DNA of 64,000 nt from an uncultured Bacteroidales bacterium (GCA_902802265.1 CADCLN010000005.1:62001-126000); one strand, 5' to 3'. Counted from the stretch's first letter, positions 10,760 to 19,690 are shown. Translations and numbers: made by a program. Notes: a model not told the origin generated them from the sequence alone.

Positions 10760-11434
10760 TTATTTTTGTGCCATTTTTTCTAATGTGTATTTTGAAATCT
10801 CCAGCTCCAGTTCCACCCATTTCAGGTAGGCCTCGTTGGCTTGCTTTTTCATCAGGGCGATTTCTTCGGGAGTATATTTGTAGTTTTCTGGACGGGTGAT
10901 GGGGATGTCGCTTTCGGTCAGTGTTTCGGGGATGGGCTGAGGGTGTGATGCTTGGGTTACTTCGACAGCCTCTTGAACAGGTGGAGCTGGGGCTGGTTCG
11001 GGTTCTTCGGCAGGCGGCAGTTGTGTGGTTGTGTGGTTGTGCGGTTGTGTGGCCTTGCGCTTTCTTGCGGTTTTTGTCTCTGCTTTTGCCAATGTCGTGG
11101 GCTGAAGGGTTTCTTGCTGCGGTTCCACGATGGTTTTCCGCTCCACTTTTACGATGACTTTCTGTCTTCTTGGTGGGGTGTCTTTTGTCGGGGTCAGGAA
11201 GAAGAACATGATGCCAGCCACACAGGCGGCGACCATGAGAAGACCCCCTCTAACTCCCCCTCTAACTCCCCCTCTATGGGGAGGACTTGGGAGGAGGTTT
11301 TCCCTTTCCACACGTTGCATCAGTCGGGCGTTCAGGTCGGCTGGCATCGGCGGGAGTTCCTGTTCGATCAGACGAATGGCAGGGGGCAGGTTGGTGTCCT
11401 GCTGTCGTAGCTTGTCGAATGTTTCCTCTTTCAT
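10760..11434 (-). CDS. Membrane-anchored anti-sigma-factor-like protein
   Basis: A 224-residue protein with a cytoplasmic N-terminus (about 1-63), one transmembrane helix (LLMVAACVAGIMFFFL, about 64-79), a basic then Pro/Glu-rich periplasmic stretch and a C-terminal helix (EEIALMKKQANEAYLKWVEL). Its ATG overlaps the sigma-factor stop (11431-11434), and the topology fits an anti-sigma protein, although no ZAS zinc motif is visible. Residues about 47-63 (PSPPHRGGVRGGVRGG) are an in-frame translation of the GACCCCCTCTAACTCC repeat just before the membrane helix. A second low-complexity piece (PHNHTTTQL) comes from a CACAACCA microsatellite. Confidence 0.65.
   Translation of the reverse strand: MKEETFDKLRQQDTNLPPAIRLIEQELPPMPADLNARLMQRVERENLLPSPPHRGGVRGGVRGGLLMVAACVAGIMFFFLTPTKDTPPRRQKVIVKVERKTIVEPQQETLQPTTLAKAETKTARKRKATQPHNHTTTQLPPAEEPEPAPAPPVQEAVEVTQASHPQPIPETLTESDIPITRPENYKYTPEEIALMKKQANEAYLKWVELELEISKYTLEKMAQK
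11241..11296. repeat. GACCCCCTCTAACTCC-type repeat inside the anti-sigma-like gene
   Basis: AGACCCCCTCTAACTCCCCC, a second CTAACTCCCCC unit, then CTATGGGGAGGACTTGGGAGG lie within the coding region and keep the frame open. The same units occur between genes at 9208-9251 and 52728-52817 and inside the pullulanase gene. Confidence 0.8.
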
Positions 11435-11990
11435 GATTGTAACATTTTGATGATTTTACAAAGTTTTTTTCTCGTTCTGCTGAGTTTCGAGGCGATGGTT
11501 GTAGGTATCGACTCAGTGATGTAGGCAATTTCTTTCAAACTCATTTCTTCGTAATAGAACATGGTGATGATGGCACGTTCTTCGGGTGGCAGATGGGTCA
11601 GTGCGGCTTTGATGAGTTGCACGGTTTCGGGGTTGGGCTGCCCCAGGGTTTGTGCTACTTCGGTGTCGGACAGCATCTCTGCTTCCTCGCCGCAATCTTC
11701 AAGGTAGATGACGGACGTGTGCTTTTTTCTGAGGTAGCTGACGGACTCGTGGTAAGCGATTCGCGAGAGCCAGGTCTTGAGCGAGGATTTCTGTTCGTCG
11801 TACATTTTTATATTTCGAAAGACTTTGATAAAGACATCTTGATAGACTTCCTCGGCATTCTCCAGTATGGGGATGAATCTTGCCACCTGTGCGGGAGACA
11901 TCACGTCCGTAGCGACCAGAGCATCTGCTGCTGGGCTTTGGGATTTTGCTGCCGCAATCCCGCTATCAGGTTTGTCTCTGTTTCTGTCAT
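11431..11990 (-). CDS. ECF RNA polymerase sigma factor, apparent one-base frameshift
   Basis: The main frame encodes region 2 (ENAEEVYQDVFIKVFRNI, SSLKTWLSRIAYHESVSYL) and region 4 (LPPEERAIITMFYYEEMSLK, EIAYITESIPTTIASKLSRT), typical of Bacteroidetes ECF sigma factors. The expected N-terminus (MTETETNLIAGLRQQNPKAQ) is in another frame, from ATG 11990 to a TGA at 11903-11901. Adding one base near 11905-11910 would join the two into a normal-length protein. As it stands, the TGA overlaps an in-frame ATG (TGATG at 11903-11899), which would allow reinitiation of a shortened factor. It leads an operon with an anti-sigma-like gene and a secreted protein. A sequencing error cannot be excluded. Confidence 0.7.
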
Positions 11991-12070
11991 GCCAAAGTTT
12001 TCGTTTTCTACCTATATATACGCAGAATGAATGGGAAACATTGCAGGATTGCAACTTTTTTGACAGAAAA

Positions 12071-12102
12071 TTTGTTCTGCTGGATGTTTTGTTGTAGCTT
12101 TG
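12071..12102 (+). promoter_or_regulatory. Promoter of the GH30 gene
   Basis: TTTG at 12071-12074 and TAGCTTTG at 12095-12102 are 20 nt apart, a close match to the Bacteroidetes consensus. It lies 41 bp before the ATG. Confidence 0.7.
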
Positions 12103-12143
12103 CAGGCAATATTGTTAATCATTTTCAAAGTTTTGAATCGTTT

Positions 12144-14579
12144 ATGAAGTGTTTTAGTGTATGGGTGCTTGGGCTCTTGGCGAGTGGCATGGGCTGGGCA
12201 CAGACGAGTTTTACGGAACCTACCCGCGTGTTCCTGATGCACAGCAGCGGGAATCATTTGGAGGCTGGCAGCGACGATGGCGGCTGGATTGAAGCAAGCA
12301 CGAAGGGCAGTCCGCAGCAGATGACGCTGGTGCCCGACGGACAGGGGTACTACACTGTGCAGGTGGCGGACGAGCCGCGCTTTCTGTCGCTCGCGGGGCA
12401 GTGGAACTCGAAGTTCGTAGGCAGCAGCAGCGGCGACGAGACGAAGTGGGCCATCGAGCCAGGCATGAGCGAGTTTGTAAAGTTGCGCTGCAAGGCTAAC
12501 GGCCGCTATCTGGGCACTGACAGCAACGATGCCCACTCGAAGGTTTTTACCGACAAGAACGGGGCGGACATGAAGCATCTGTGGTATTTCAGCGACAACG
12601 TGAGGAAGACGCCCCCGACCGACACGCTCAGCTACATGGTCAGTCCGCAGCTGGTGCGCCAGCGGTTCGACGGCTGGGGTGTGTCGCTCTGCTGGTGGGC
12701 TGGACAGTGTGGCAAGTGGACGGACCGCAGAATCGACGAGATTGTCACGTGGCTGGTCAGTCCGACGGGGCTTAACTACAGCCATTTCCGCTACAACATC
12801 GGCGGCGGCGACGACCCGCAGAACCGCCATTGCACCCCTCACCACATGGGCGGCGGCAAGGGGCTGCGTGCGGAGATGGAGGGTTTCAAGGATTTCAGCG
12901 GCGACGTGTATCATTGGGACCGAGATGCTGCTCAGCGCAAGATTATGCTGAAGATTAAGGAGAAGCGACCCGATGCCGTGTTTGAGGCTTTCAGCAACTC
13001 CTGTCCTTACTACATGACCTACAGCGGTTGTGTCAGCGGCAATGTGGATGGCGGCAAGGATAATTTGAAGCCTGAATACTACGAGGAGTTTGCTCACTAT
13101 CTGGTGGATGTCTGCAAGCATTACAAGGATGAGTATGGCATAGAGTTCAAGACGCTTGAACCCTTCAACGAGTCGGTGACGGGTTTCTGGTATGCGGGTG
13201 GTCCGCAGGAGGGTTGCCACTTCGACTATCAGTCGCAGATTGCCTTTATCCGTGTGCTGGAGCCTATTCTGCGCGAGTCGGGACTCAGCACCGTCATTTC
13301 TGCTTCGGACGAAACCAATGTGGGGTTGTCTGTGCAGGGGTTCAAGGAGTATCGCAGTAGCGGTGTGTTGCCCTTGGTGGGGCAGTGGAACACGCATACG
13401 TATCAGGCAAGCAATGCCGACCGTGCACGTCTGGCGCTGTTGGCCCATCAGGAGGATATTCCGCTCTGGATGAGCGAGACGGGTTCGGGTGGCAATGGCA
13501 TTGGCGGCAATCTGAGCATGGCTCAGCGACTGATTGACGACATGCGCTATATACAGCCGGATGCTTGGATTGACTGGCAGTATATGGAGGAGGCTAACGA
13601 CCAGTGGTGCACCATTCGGGGCAGTTTTGCCGACCAGACATATAATAGGGTAAAGAATTACTATGTGCGCCAGCAGTGTTCCCGCTTCATCCGCCACGGC
13701 TACGACATTGTCACGTCGCTCTGTCCGCAGTCGTTGGCTGCTGTCAATGCCGACCGCGACACGTTGGTGCTTGTGCTGCTCAACGAGGGGGCTAAGGCGG
13801 TGCACAATATCGACCTTTCGCTCTTCTCCCATGTTCCTCCGCTCAGTGCCATCAAGGCGTACCGCACATCGGCCAACGAGAATCTGACTCTGACCCGCAG
13901 CGGTGTCAGCATGAAGGAGAATGTCCTGAAGGTGGTCATGCCTGCCCAGTCTATCATGACCTTGGTGATTCCTGCCAGCAGTCTGCCGCAGGATGCGCTT
14001 TGCGACGGCAGTGAATACCTGATTATCCCTCGCCACGAAAATGCACGTGCCATCACGGCTACGGACAGCAAGGTGACGATTCAGGACATAGATTACGGCG
14101 ATGCACAACGTTGGACGCTGACAGACCTGGGAGGTGGCACATACAGTTTCCAGAATGCGCTGGGTCTGCGGCTTACGGCTCACCGAGGCAGCGGCAGTTC
14201 TTCGCTGACTGCCCAGAAAGGGAAGGCGCTGGAACAGGGGTTCTATGTGGATGCCATTGATGCACCGTTCTGCAAGATTCTGGCCAAGAACGGACGCAGC
14301 CACGGTTTTGACCTCACCAACGAATCGACGGCAGCGGGTACGGTTGTCACCATTTGGCAGTATCAGGACAGTAACCCCACACCCGTCCATCGCCAATGGA
14401 TGCTCTTCCCGCTCACGGCTCCGCAGCTCTCTACGGCCATCGAAGATGTAGCGGAAGAAGTTCCTGCTGCCCAGCGGACGACTTCCGTCTATGACCTTTC
14501 GGGTCGCCGCCTCTCTGCCGACCGCCCCTTGTCGAAGGGTATCTATATTGTGAATGGCAAGAAGGTGATGGTGAAGTGA
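12144..14579 (+). CDS. Secreted glycoside hydrolase family 30 enzyme with lectin-like C-terminus
   Basis: An 811-residue protein with a signal peptide (MKCFSVWVLGLLASGMGWAQ). An N-terminal ricin/fascin-like trefoil segment covers about 21-155. The GH30 barrel follows from DGWGVSLCWWAGQCGKW (about 177) and includes acid/base Glu in EPFNESVTGFWYAGG (about 350) and nucleophile Glu in LWMSETGSGGNG (about 447). A beta-sandwich and a second trefoil lead to a sorting-type tail (YDLSGRRL, KGIYIVNGKKVMVK). GH30 enzymes of this type cut beta-1,6-linked galactan or glucan; I favour endo-beta-1,6-galactanase from the GWGVSLCWWA motif but am not certain. The ATG at 12144 is chosen because the signal peptide starts there and the promoter lies just upstream. 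Confidence 0.85.
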   Translation: MKCFSVWVLGLLASGMGWAQTSFTEPTRVFLMHSSGNHLEAGSDDGGWIEASTKGSPQQMTLVPDGQGYYTVQVADEPRFLSLAGQWNSKFVGSSSGDETKWAIEPGMSEFVKLRCKANGRYLGTDSNDAHSKVFTDKNGADMKHLWYFSDNVRKTPPTDTLSYMVSPQLVRQRFDGWGVSLCWWAGQCGKWTDRRIDEIVTWLVSPTGLNYSHFRYNIGGGDDPQNRHCTPHHMGGGKGLRAEMEGFKDFSGDVYHWDRDAAQRKIMLKIKEKRPDAVFEAFSNSCPYYMTYSGCVSGNVDGGKDNLKPEYYEEFAHYLVDVCKHYKDEYGIEFKTLEPFNESVTGFWYAGGPQEGCHFDYQSQIAFIRVLEPILRESGLSTVISASDETNVGLSVQGFKEYRSSGVLPLVGQWNTHTYQASNADRARLALLAHQEDIPLWMSETGSGGNGIGGNLSMAQRLIDDMRYIQPDAWIDWQYMEEANDQWCTIRGSFADQTYNRVKNYYVRQQCSRFIRHGYDIVTSLCPQSLAAVNADRDTLVLVLLNEGAKAVHNIDLSLFSHVPPLSAIKAYRTSANENLTLTRSGVSMKENVLKVVMPAQSIMTLVIPASSLPQDALCDGSEYLIIPRHENARAITATDSKVTIQDIDYGDAQRWTLTDLGGGTYSFQNALGLRLTAHRGSGSSSLTAQKGKALEQGFYVDAIDAPFCKILAKNGRSHGFDLTNESTAAGTVVTIWQYQDSNPTPVHRQWMLFPLTAPQLSTAIEDVAEEVPAAQRTTSVYDLSGRRLSADRPLSKGIYIVNGKKVMVK

Positions 14580-14589
14580 AGACCCCTTT

Positions 14590-14670
14590 AAAATGAAGAA
14601 TATGGTAAATGGTAAATAGTAAATGGTAAAAAAATCTGTGTAATCTAAAAAATCTGCGTAATCTGTGGTC
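14590..14670. repeat. TGGTAAA and AATCTGTGTAATC microsatellite block
   Basis: ATGGTAAATGGTAAATAG units run into AATCTGTGTAATCTAAAAAA and AATCTGCGTAATCTGTGG. The last unit supplies the GTG start of the following DUF3237 gene. Confidence 0.75.
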
Positions 14671-15174
14671 AAGAAATTGTTATTGATAGCTTTGCTGACG
14701 AGTTTTCTGTCTGAAGTCAGCGCACAGGGAAATGTGCCGGAAGCACCACAGCTGGAGTTTGCTTTGCAGTTGAAGGTGACGCTGGGTGAGGCTTTTGGCA
14801 TTGACAACACCCAGCATGGTCGCCGCACGGTGATTCCTATTACTGGAGGCTCTTTTGAGGGACCGCAGTTGAAGGGAACCATCGTGAACGGCGGTGCAGA
14901 TTATCAGTTGAATGCCGAGGGGCGCACAGAACTTGAAGCCATCTATTGCATCAAAACCGACGACGGCATCTACATCCATGTCCGCAATCGTGGCATTATC
15001 GCCAACGGAAAGGATGCCAACGGAAATCCGTCGTTCTACTTTCGGGCTGCACCCCAGTTTGAAGCACCTGCCGACAGTCCATACGGTTGGCTGAACAATT
15101 CCCTCTTTATCTGTGCCCCTACGTTTTCGCCCGATTTCAAGGGCATTGTGCTCAATGTGTGGAGAGTGAAATGA
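14665..15174 (+). CDS. Secreted DUF3237-family protein
   Basis: A 169-residue protein with a signal peptide (KKLLLIALLTSFLSEVSAQG) followed by one DUF3237-type small beta-barrel (GRRTVIPITGGSFEGPQLKG, GGADYQ, ARYGIKT-like IYCIKTDDG, FRAAPQFEAP). The biochemical role of the family is unknown; members are often found near carbohydrate or aromatic catabolism genes. No ATG fits, and the GTG at 14665 lies in the AATCTGTGG repeat, so a repeat seems to have replaced the native start region. The stop overlaps the AlkD start by 4 bp (ATGA), implying coupled translation. Confidence 0.75.
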   Translation: MVKKLLLIALLTSFLSEVSAQGNVPEAPQLEFALQLKVTLGEAFGIDNTQHGRRTVIPITGGSFEGPQLKGTIVNGGADYQLNAEGRTELEAIYCIKTDDGIYIHVRNRGIIANGKDANGNPSFYFRAAPQFEAPADSPYGWLNNSLFICAPTFSPDFKGIVLNVWRVK

Positions 15175-15929
15175 CGGCGGGGGAAGTGATAGCGTACATG
15201 GAGTCGCAGCGCAACGAGTCGCAGCGGCAGTTGCTCATGGGCTTTTTCAAGACAGGCAAAGGCGAGTATGGAGAAGGTGACGAATTCTTGGGACTGAAGG
15301 TGCCCACGACTCGCGAAGTGGTGAAGCATGCCAAGGATTTGCCGCTGGCCGAAGTGCCCAGACTGCTGACAAACCGTTGGCACGAAGTGCGTCTTTGTGG
15401 ACTGTTGCTGCTTGTCAGTAAGTTTGAAGCGTTGGCAAAGAAACGGTTGGAAACCGACGAAGCAGCCATTCAGGGAAGGGACGAAATCGTAAAGATGTAT
15501 CTGCACTATGCCGAACAAGCCAACAACTGGGACTTGGTCGATTTGTCTGCTCCGAAGATATTGGGACATTGGCTGATTTTGCCAACCCGTTTGGGCGACA
15601 AGATGGCTGTGGTCGATTCCCTGGCTCAGAGCGACAACCTTTGGCGGCAACGTATGAGTATGGTTTGTACATGGAAAACCACACAAATGGGCGACCCCTC
15701 CTGGTGTCTGCGCTATGCCGAAATGCACCTCCATCATTCCCACGACCTTATGCACAAAGCTGTTGGCTGGATGCTTCGTGAAATGGGCAAACGTGTCAGC
15801 ATGGATTTGCTTCGCCATTTTCTGGAACGCCATGTCCATGAAATGCCACGCACTACCCTCCGCTATGCCATCGAAAAGATGTCTGAAGACGAAAGAAAAC
15901 GGTGGATGAAAACGGAGAAAGGCTCATGA
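15171..15929 (+). CDS. DNA alkylation repair protein, AlkD family
   Basis: A 252-residue all-helical HEAT-like repeat protein. It has the AlkD pattern FFKTGKGEYGEGDEFLGLKV (about 25-44), VPTTREVVK, the substrate-pocket region NNWDLVDLSAPKILG (about 125-139), and ALIR-like repeats (HDLMHKAVGWMLREMGKR). AlkD is a DNA glycosylase that removes positively charged alkylated bases without base flipping. The ATG at 15171 overlaps the DUF3237 stop. It is unusual to find a repair gene in tandem with a secreted protein, so the link may be only transcriptional. Repeats follow the stop. Confidence 0.88.
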   Translation: MTAGEVIAYMESQRNESQRQLLMGFFKTGKGEYGEGDEFLGLKVPTTREVVKHAKDLPLAEVPRLLTNRWHEVRLCGLLLLVSKFEALAKKRLETDEAAIQGRDEIVKMYLHYAEQANNWDLVDLSAPKILGHWLILPTRLGDKMAVVDSLAQSDNLWRQRMSMVCTWKTTQMGDPSWCLRYAEMHLHHSHDLMHKAVGWMLREMGKRVSMDLLRHFLERHVHEMPRTTLRYAIEKMSEDERKRWMKTEKGS

Positions 15930-15934
15930 TATTT

Positions 15935-16001
15935 ACCGTTTACCATTTACCATTCGTCCTTTTAACTTCATTCTTCATTCTTCATTCTTCATTTTAGAGG
16001 G
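15935..16001. repeat. TTTACCA, TTCATTC and GACCCCCTCTAA repeat block
   Basis: Short runs of TTTACC(A) and four TTCATTC units are followed by TTTTAGAGGGGGTC. The complement of this last unit forms the 3' end, including the stop codon, of the minus-strand FHA gene. Confidence 0.75.
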
Positions 16002-16441
16002 GGTCTGTCCTTTTCGATTTCAACGACGACCTTCCTGTTTCCCACTTGCAACACATCGCCATCCTGCAATTCTGTTCCCTCCCCCTTCAACGCCTTTCCG
16101 TTGAGCAGCGTAGGGTGTTCAGGCATACGCCAGCTATAGACGGGATGAGCAGGTCGTGGATTCACACAGCAGCCTCGACACATGCTGCAAGCATGTTGCA
16201 GTCGTGAACGAATACCTTTCGGACACTCTGTGCGCCATTGCCCGTTCTGCACCTTCCAGCCATTCTCTGCAGTCACAAACTGGCATTGAAACACATCCAC
16301 CGTTTCGTCCTCCATGGTCAACACATTGTATATCTCTTCTGAGCTTCTGCCCAGGGTCACAATGGTTCTTGCCCGAGACAGCAGCCCTTCCAGCTCTATC
16401 CGTCGCCCGTCAATCATCAGATATGTTTTCATTCTTTCCAT
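15989..16441 (-). CDS. FHA-domain protein
   Basis: About 150 residues. The fold is suggested by ARTIVTLGRSSEEIYNVLTM (about 23-42) at the N-terminal side of a forkhead-associated beta-sandwich and by PTLLNGKALKGEGTELQDGD, VLQVGNRKVVVEI near the end. FHA domains bind phosphothreonine peptides. The middle has a Cys-rich insert (HACSMCRGCCVNP). No kinase gene is nearby, so the partner is unknown. ATG 16441 (MERMKTYL) is used; 16432 is also possible. The end RPPLK and the stop codon come from the repeat unit GACCCCCTCTAA. Confidence 0.6.
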   Translation of the reverse strand: MERMKTYLMIDGRRIELEGLLSRARTIVTLGRSSEEIYNVLTMEDETVDVFQCQFVTAENGWKVQNGQWRTECPKGIRSRLQHACSMCRGCCVNPRPAHPVYSWRMPEHPTLLNGKALKGEGTELQDGDVLQVGNRKVVVEIEKDRPPLK

Positions 16442-16456
16442 GTTTTTAATCGGTGG

Positions 16457-16464
16457 CAAATTTA
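16457..16464 (-). promoter_or_regulatory. -7 element of the FHA gene
   Basis: CAAATTTA on the plus strand reads TAAATTTG leftward, 16 bp before the ATG. No clear -33 TTTG is seen. Confidence 0.45.
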
Positions 16465-16604
16465 CATCTTTTTTTCTGGACGGCAGTCTATATCATTGCT
16501 TTTTTTCAGACCGCAGTTCGCAGTCCAGCTGGGAAAAACCCTTGCTGGATACATTTATGAAAGTATTTGACACATGATCCGAAGGGTGTGTGGGGGTTCC
16601 TTCG

Positions 16605-16612
16605 TATTTTTG
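16605..16612 (+). promoter_or_regulatory. -7 element of the CE1 esterase gene
   Basis: TATTTTTG, followed by CAGCAAAAAA, lies 18 bp before the ATG and fits TAnnTTTG. No -33 TTTG at the usual distance. Confidence 0.45.
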
Positions 16613-16630
16613 CAGCAAAAAAACAGAAGG

Positions 16631-18481
16631 ATGAAGAAGAAAGCGATTTTATGGCCGTTGCTGCTGGGATGGACGTTGGTGGCTGGTGCGCAGCCGGCTA
16701 CCGTTTGTCATCAGGACGGAACGGTGACTTTTCAGTACAAGAACAAGCAGGCAAGGGAGGTGCAGGTGGATGTGCAGTTTGCTGGCCGCAAACCGATGAA
16801 GCGGGATGCCGAGACGGGACTGTGGACCGTTACGCTGGGTCCGGCTGCGCCTGATATGTACCCTTATTGCTTTGTGGTCGATGGGGTGAGTGTGATGGAC
16901 CCCCAAAACAAGCAGTATTTCCCCAACGAGGGGTTTAAGAACAGTTTGCTGGAGATACCAGCCCAGACGGGCAGTTTGCCTCACGACATTTGTGCGGTGC
17001 CCCATGGGGCGGTGGAATACATCCACTACTACTCTCAAAGCCTGGGTGCCACGAATCAGGCTGTGGTCTATCTGCCGCCATCCTATCAGCAGAATCCGCA
17101 GAAGAGGTACCCTGTGTTCTACCTGATTAGCGGAACAACCGACACGGAAGAGGTTTATTACAAGGTAGGGCGTGTGAACTATATCCTCGACAACTTGCTG
17201 GCAAAGGGTGAAGCCGAAGAAATGATTGTCGTGCTGCCCTACGGCAATCCATACAAGCTGCTGCCCAGTCAGCCAGGCATGGCAGGCGTTCCGCAGACGC
17301 AGTTTGGTGGCGATGTGTTCAGTCAAGACCTTGTGAACGACCTGATGCCCTACGTGGAGCACCGCTACCGCACCTTCAACGACCGCGACCATCGCGGCAT
17401 CGGCGGTTTCTCGCGGGGTGGCAATCAGGGACTTTCCTGCGGACTGCGGAATCTGGACAAATTCTCCTATCTGTGCAGTTACAGTTCGTTCACCTCGACC
17501 GACATTCCCCAAGTCTATGACCACGCAGCCGACACCAACAGCAAGCTGCACCTGTTCTGGCTGGGTGTGGGCACAGACGATTTCCTCTATGGCAATGCTC
17601 GCGACTATATGGAGTTTCTGGACAAGAAAGGCATCCGCTGCGTGAAGGAATATACCCACGACAAGTATGGCCACACGTGGATGAATGCCAAATACTTCCT
17701 CGACAAAACCCTGCGTCTGCTCTTCCGTCCAGAAGCGGCAGCTGAGGCTATGCAGAACGGAAAGCCTGCCCTGGCAGCCACGGGCAATGAACCGCAGTTT
17801 ACGGCGGGTGTGATGGCGCGACTTTTCCCCCGACCGCTGATTTCTCCAGAGTACAAGGCTGACGGCATCGTGTTCCGCTGCAAGGCTCCCGATGCGCAGA
17901 AAGTGGTTTTTGTGTCGGAACAGTCGGAGAGACCCCTCACCATGCAGCGCGACAGCGACGGCGTCTGGCAGGTGGAGGTGAAGAAGAATATCCACGACAC
18001 TTTCACTTACTACTTCCTGATTGACGGCACTCCTGTAGCCGACGCACAGAATATGTACCTTGCTCCTTCGCAAGGATTCAAGCCCAGCATCTGCCAGCAT
18101 CCAGCCAGCACGTACCACTTTGCGGCAATGGGGAAGGACATTCCGCACGGCGTAGTGCGTTACGACCTGAACAAGGGCGAGGCTACCTACCTCCCTGCCG
18201 ATGCCGAGAATCTGGAAACGCTGCCCGTCGTCCAGCTTCAGCCTGGCAAGAACGACACGATGGAGAGCTGGTTCAAAGTGGGCGGTGCCGATGCTATGGC
18301 TGACAGGCTCATCGCCGAGGGGCGCATCCGTCCTTGCATCCTCACCACGGCGTCGGTGGCTGGTGCTTCCGTCCTGCGTGCCGATGCCTACAAGACGTGG
18401 GAACAGCGTCGCAAAGCTTTGGAAACTTTACTGCTGAAAAAAAGTTCCAAAGGAATGGAAGGGAAGTTAAAAGGAAGTTAA
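16631..18481 (+). CDS. Secreted carbohydrate esterase family 1 (feruloyl/acetyl esterase-like)
   Basis: A 616-residue protein with a signal peptide (MKKKAILWPLLLGWTLVAGA). An N-terminal E-set/CBM48-like domain (about 20-110, TVTFQYKNKQAREVQVDVQF) precedes an alpha/beta hydrolase domain (about 125-370): VYLPPSYQQNPQKRYPVFYL, nucleophile Ser in GIGGFSRGGNQG and catalytic His in DKYGHTWMNAKYF. A second E-set domain (about 405-500, IVFRCKAPDAQKVVFVSEQS) and a short esterase-like remnant follow. CE1 enzymes remove ferulate or acetate from xylan side chains. The C-terminus (KKSSKGMEGKLKGS) and stop codon are encoded by the adjacent GGAAGTTAAAAGG repeat array, so the native end may have been lost. 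Confidence 0.85.
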   Translation: MKKKAILWPLLLGWTLVAGAQPATVCHQDGTVTFQYKNKQAREVQVDVQFAGRKPMKRDAETGLWTVTLGPAAPDMYPYCFVVDGVSVMDPQNKQYFPNEGFKNSLLEIPAQTGSLPHDICAVPHGAVEYIHYYSQSLGATNQAVVYLPPSYQQNPQKRYPVFYLISGTTDTEEVYYKVGRVNYILDNLLAKGEAEEMIVVLPYGNPYKLLPSQPGMAGVPQTQFGGDVFSQDLVNDLMPYVEHRYRTFNDRDHRGIGGFSRGGNQGLSCGLRNLDKFSYLCSYSSFTSTDIPQVYDHAADTNSKLHLFWLGVGTDDFLYGNARDYMEFLDKKGIRCVKEYTHDKYGHTWMNAKYFLDKTLRLLFRPEAAAEAMQNGKPALAATGNEPQFTAGVMARLFPRPLISPEYKADGIVFRCKAPDAQKVVFVSEQSERPLTMQRDSDGVWQVEVKKNIHDTFTYYFLIDGTPVADAQNMYLAPSQGFKPSICQHPASTYHFAAMGKDIPHGVVRYDLNKGEATYLPADAENLETLPVVQLQPGKNDTMESWFKVGGADAMADRLIAEGRIRPCILTTASVAGASVLRADAYKTWEQRRKALETLLLKKSSKGMEGKLKGS

Positions 18482-18690
18482 AGGGAAGTTAAAAGGACGA
18501 TACCATTGCCTCGCCGCCAGCATCCCATTCGTCCTTTTAACTTCCAAGCAAAGCGATAACTTCCTTTTAACTTCCAAACAAAGCATCCCATTCGTCCCTT
18601 TAACTTCCAAGCGTCATCGCGAAGCGCTTTGCACGCAAAGAACCGATAACTTCCTTTTAACTTCCCTTTAACTTCCAAACAAAGCCAAAC
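18445..18690. repeat. GGAAGTTAAAAGG / TTTAACTTCC repeat array with large inverted repeat
   Basis: Many copies of GGAAGTTAAA or TTTAACTTCC occur in both orientations. A perfect 16-bp inverted repeat pairs 18483-18498 with 18529-18544 around 30 nt. It starts within the end of the CE1 gene and fills the whole gap to the GH3 gene. A related array lies at 38864-38998. Confidence 0.85.
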
Positions 18691-18700
18691 AAATTTACTT

Positions 18701-19690
18701 ATGAAACTGAAGAAATTGTCGATTCTCTGCACGGCAGCCCTGTTGGCGGGTTGCGGTTCCTCGGACATGGAACAGCAGATTGATGAACTCTACAGCGAAA
18801 TGTCCATGGAAGAACGTGTGCAGCAACTGAGAAGCATGTACATGGATGTGCTCTTCGACGAACAGGGACAGTTGGATACTGCAAAATGCCAAGAACTGAT
18901 TCCCTATGGCATCGGGCATTTTTCGCAGTATGCCAGTCAGAAACCCCGCGACCCCAATGTCCTGCGCGACCGTGTAGCCGCGGTGCAGAACTGGTTGATG
19001 CACCACACCCCGCATGGCATTCCTGCCCTGTTCCACGAAGAAGTGCTTTCGGGCATCAATACCCGTGGAGCCACCATCTATCCGCAGCAGATAGGGCAGG
19101 CCTGCTCGTTCAATCCTGTGTTGGCTGAATTAAAAACCAGACAGACGGGTGTTGCCATGCGCAAGATGGGCGGTGTGTTGTCGCTTTCGCCCATGGTCGA
19201 TGTCTGCCGCAACCCCAGTTTCAATCGTCTGGAAGAATCCTACGGCGAAGACGGCTACCTCTCCGCTGTCATGGGCGTGGCGTTTGCCAAAGGTTTGCAG
19301 CAAGGCGACCTGACAAGGGGCGTGGGCACCTGTTCCAAGCATTATTTAGGCTACGGCGGCGGTGGCGATGCAGAAGAAAAGGAGCTGATGGAAGAAATAC
19401 TCTTGCCCCACGAAGCCATGATACGTTTGGCGGGAAGCAAAGCCGTCATGCCAGGCTATCATGCCGTTCATGGCACAAACTGCGTGGCAAACAGCGAGAT
19501 TCTGCAAGACATCCTGCGCGACTATCTCGGCTTCGACGGCATGGTGGTGAGCGACTATACGGCCATCGACCAACTGCCCAACGATGAAAGCCCCATGCAC
19601 AAGGCTGCTGCCGCCATCAATGGGGGCAACGATGTGGATTTTCCCGAAGGCAACAACTACAGGAATCTGCATGAAGCCATAGAACCATAG
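18701..19690 (+). pseudogene. GH3 beta-glucosidase, N-terminal part of a frameshifted gene
   Basis: The frame opens with a lipoprotein signal (SILCTAALLAGCGSS) and the GH3 TIM-barrel domain: YSEMSMEERVQQL, then KHYLGYGGG and the nucleophile Asp in GFDGMVVSDYTAI (about residue 280). It ends early at LHEAIEP-stop because CATAGAAC is duplicated at 19678-19693. Removing one copy restores EAIEQGLVKPEALERAV and joins this part to the following frame, giving a normal GH3 of about 777 residues. GH3 enzymes release beta-linked glucose or xylose from oligosaccharide ends; the lipid anchor would place it at the envelope. The fragment alone lacks half of the active-site architecture. Confidence 0.85.

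Noticed and set aside
11991-12143. Upstream extension of the GH30 gene and of the sigma factor gene into their shared divergent gap
   Set aside because: Both extensions run through the GH30 promoter at 12071-12102; the signal peptide start (12144) and the sigma N-terminus (ATG 11990, other frame) explain the data better.
12012-14882. Long minus-strand open frame (about 956 codons) across the GH30 gene
   Set aside because: It is antisense to a gene with clear GH30 motifs, signal peptide and promoter; its protein has no recognisable domain and is rich in Arg, His and Val as expected for a shadow frame.
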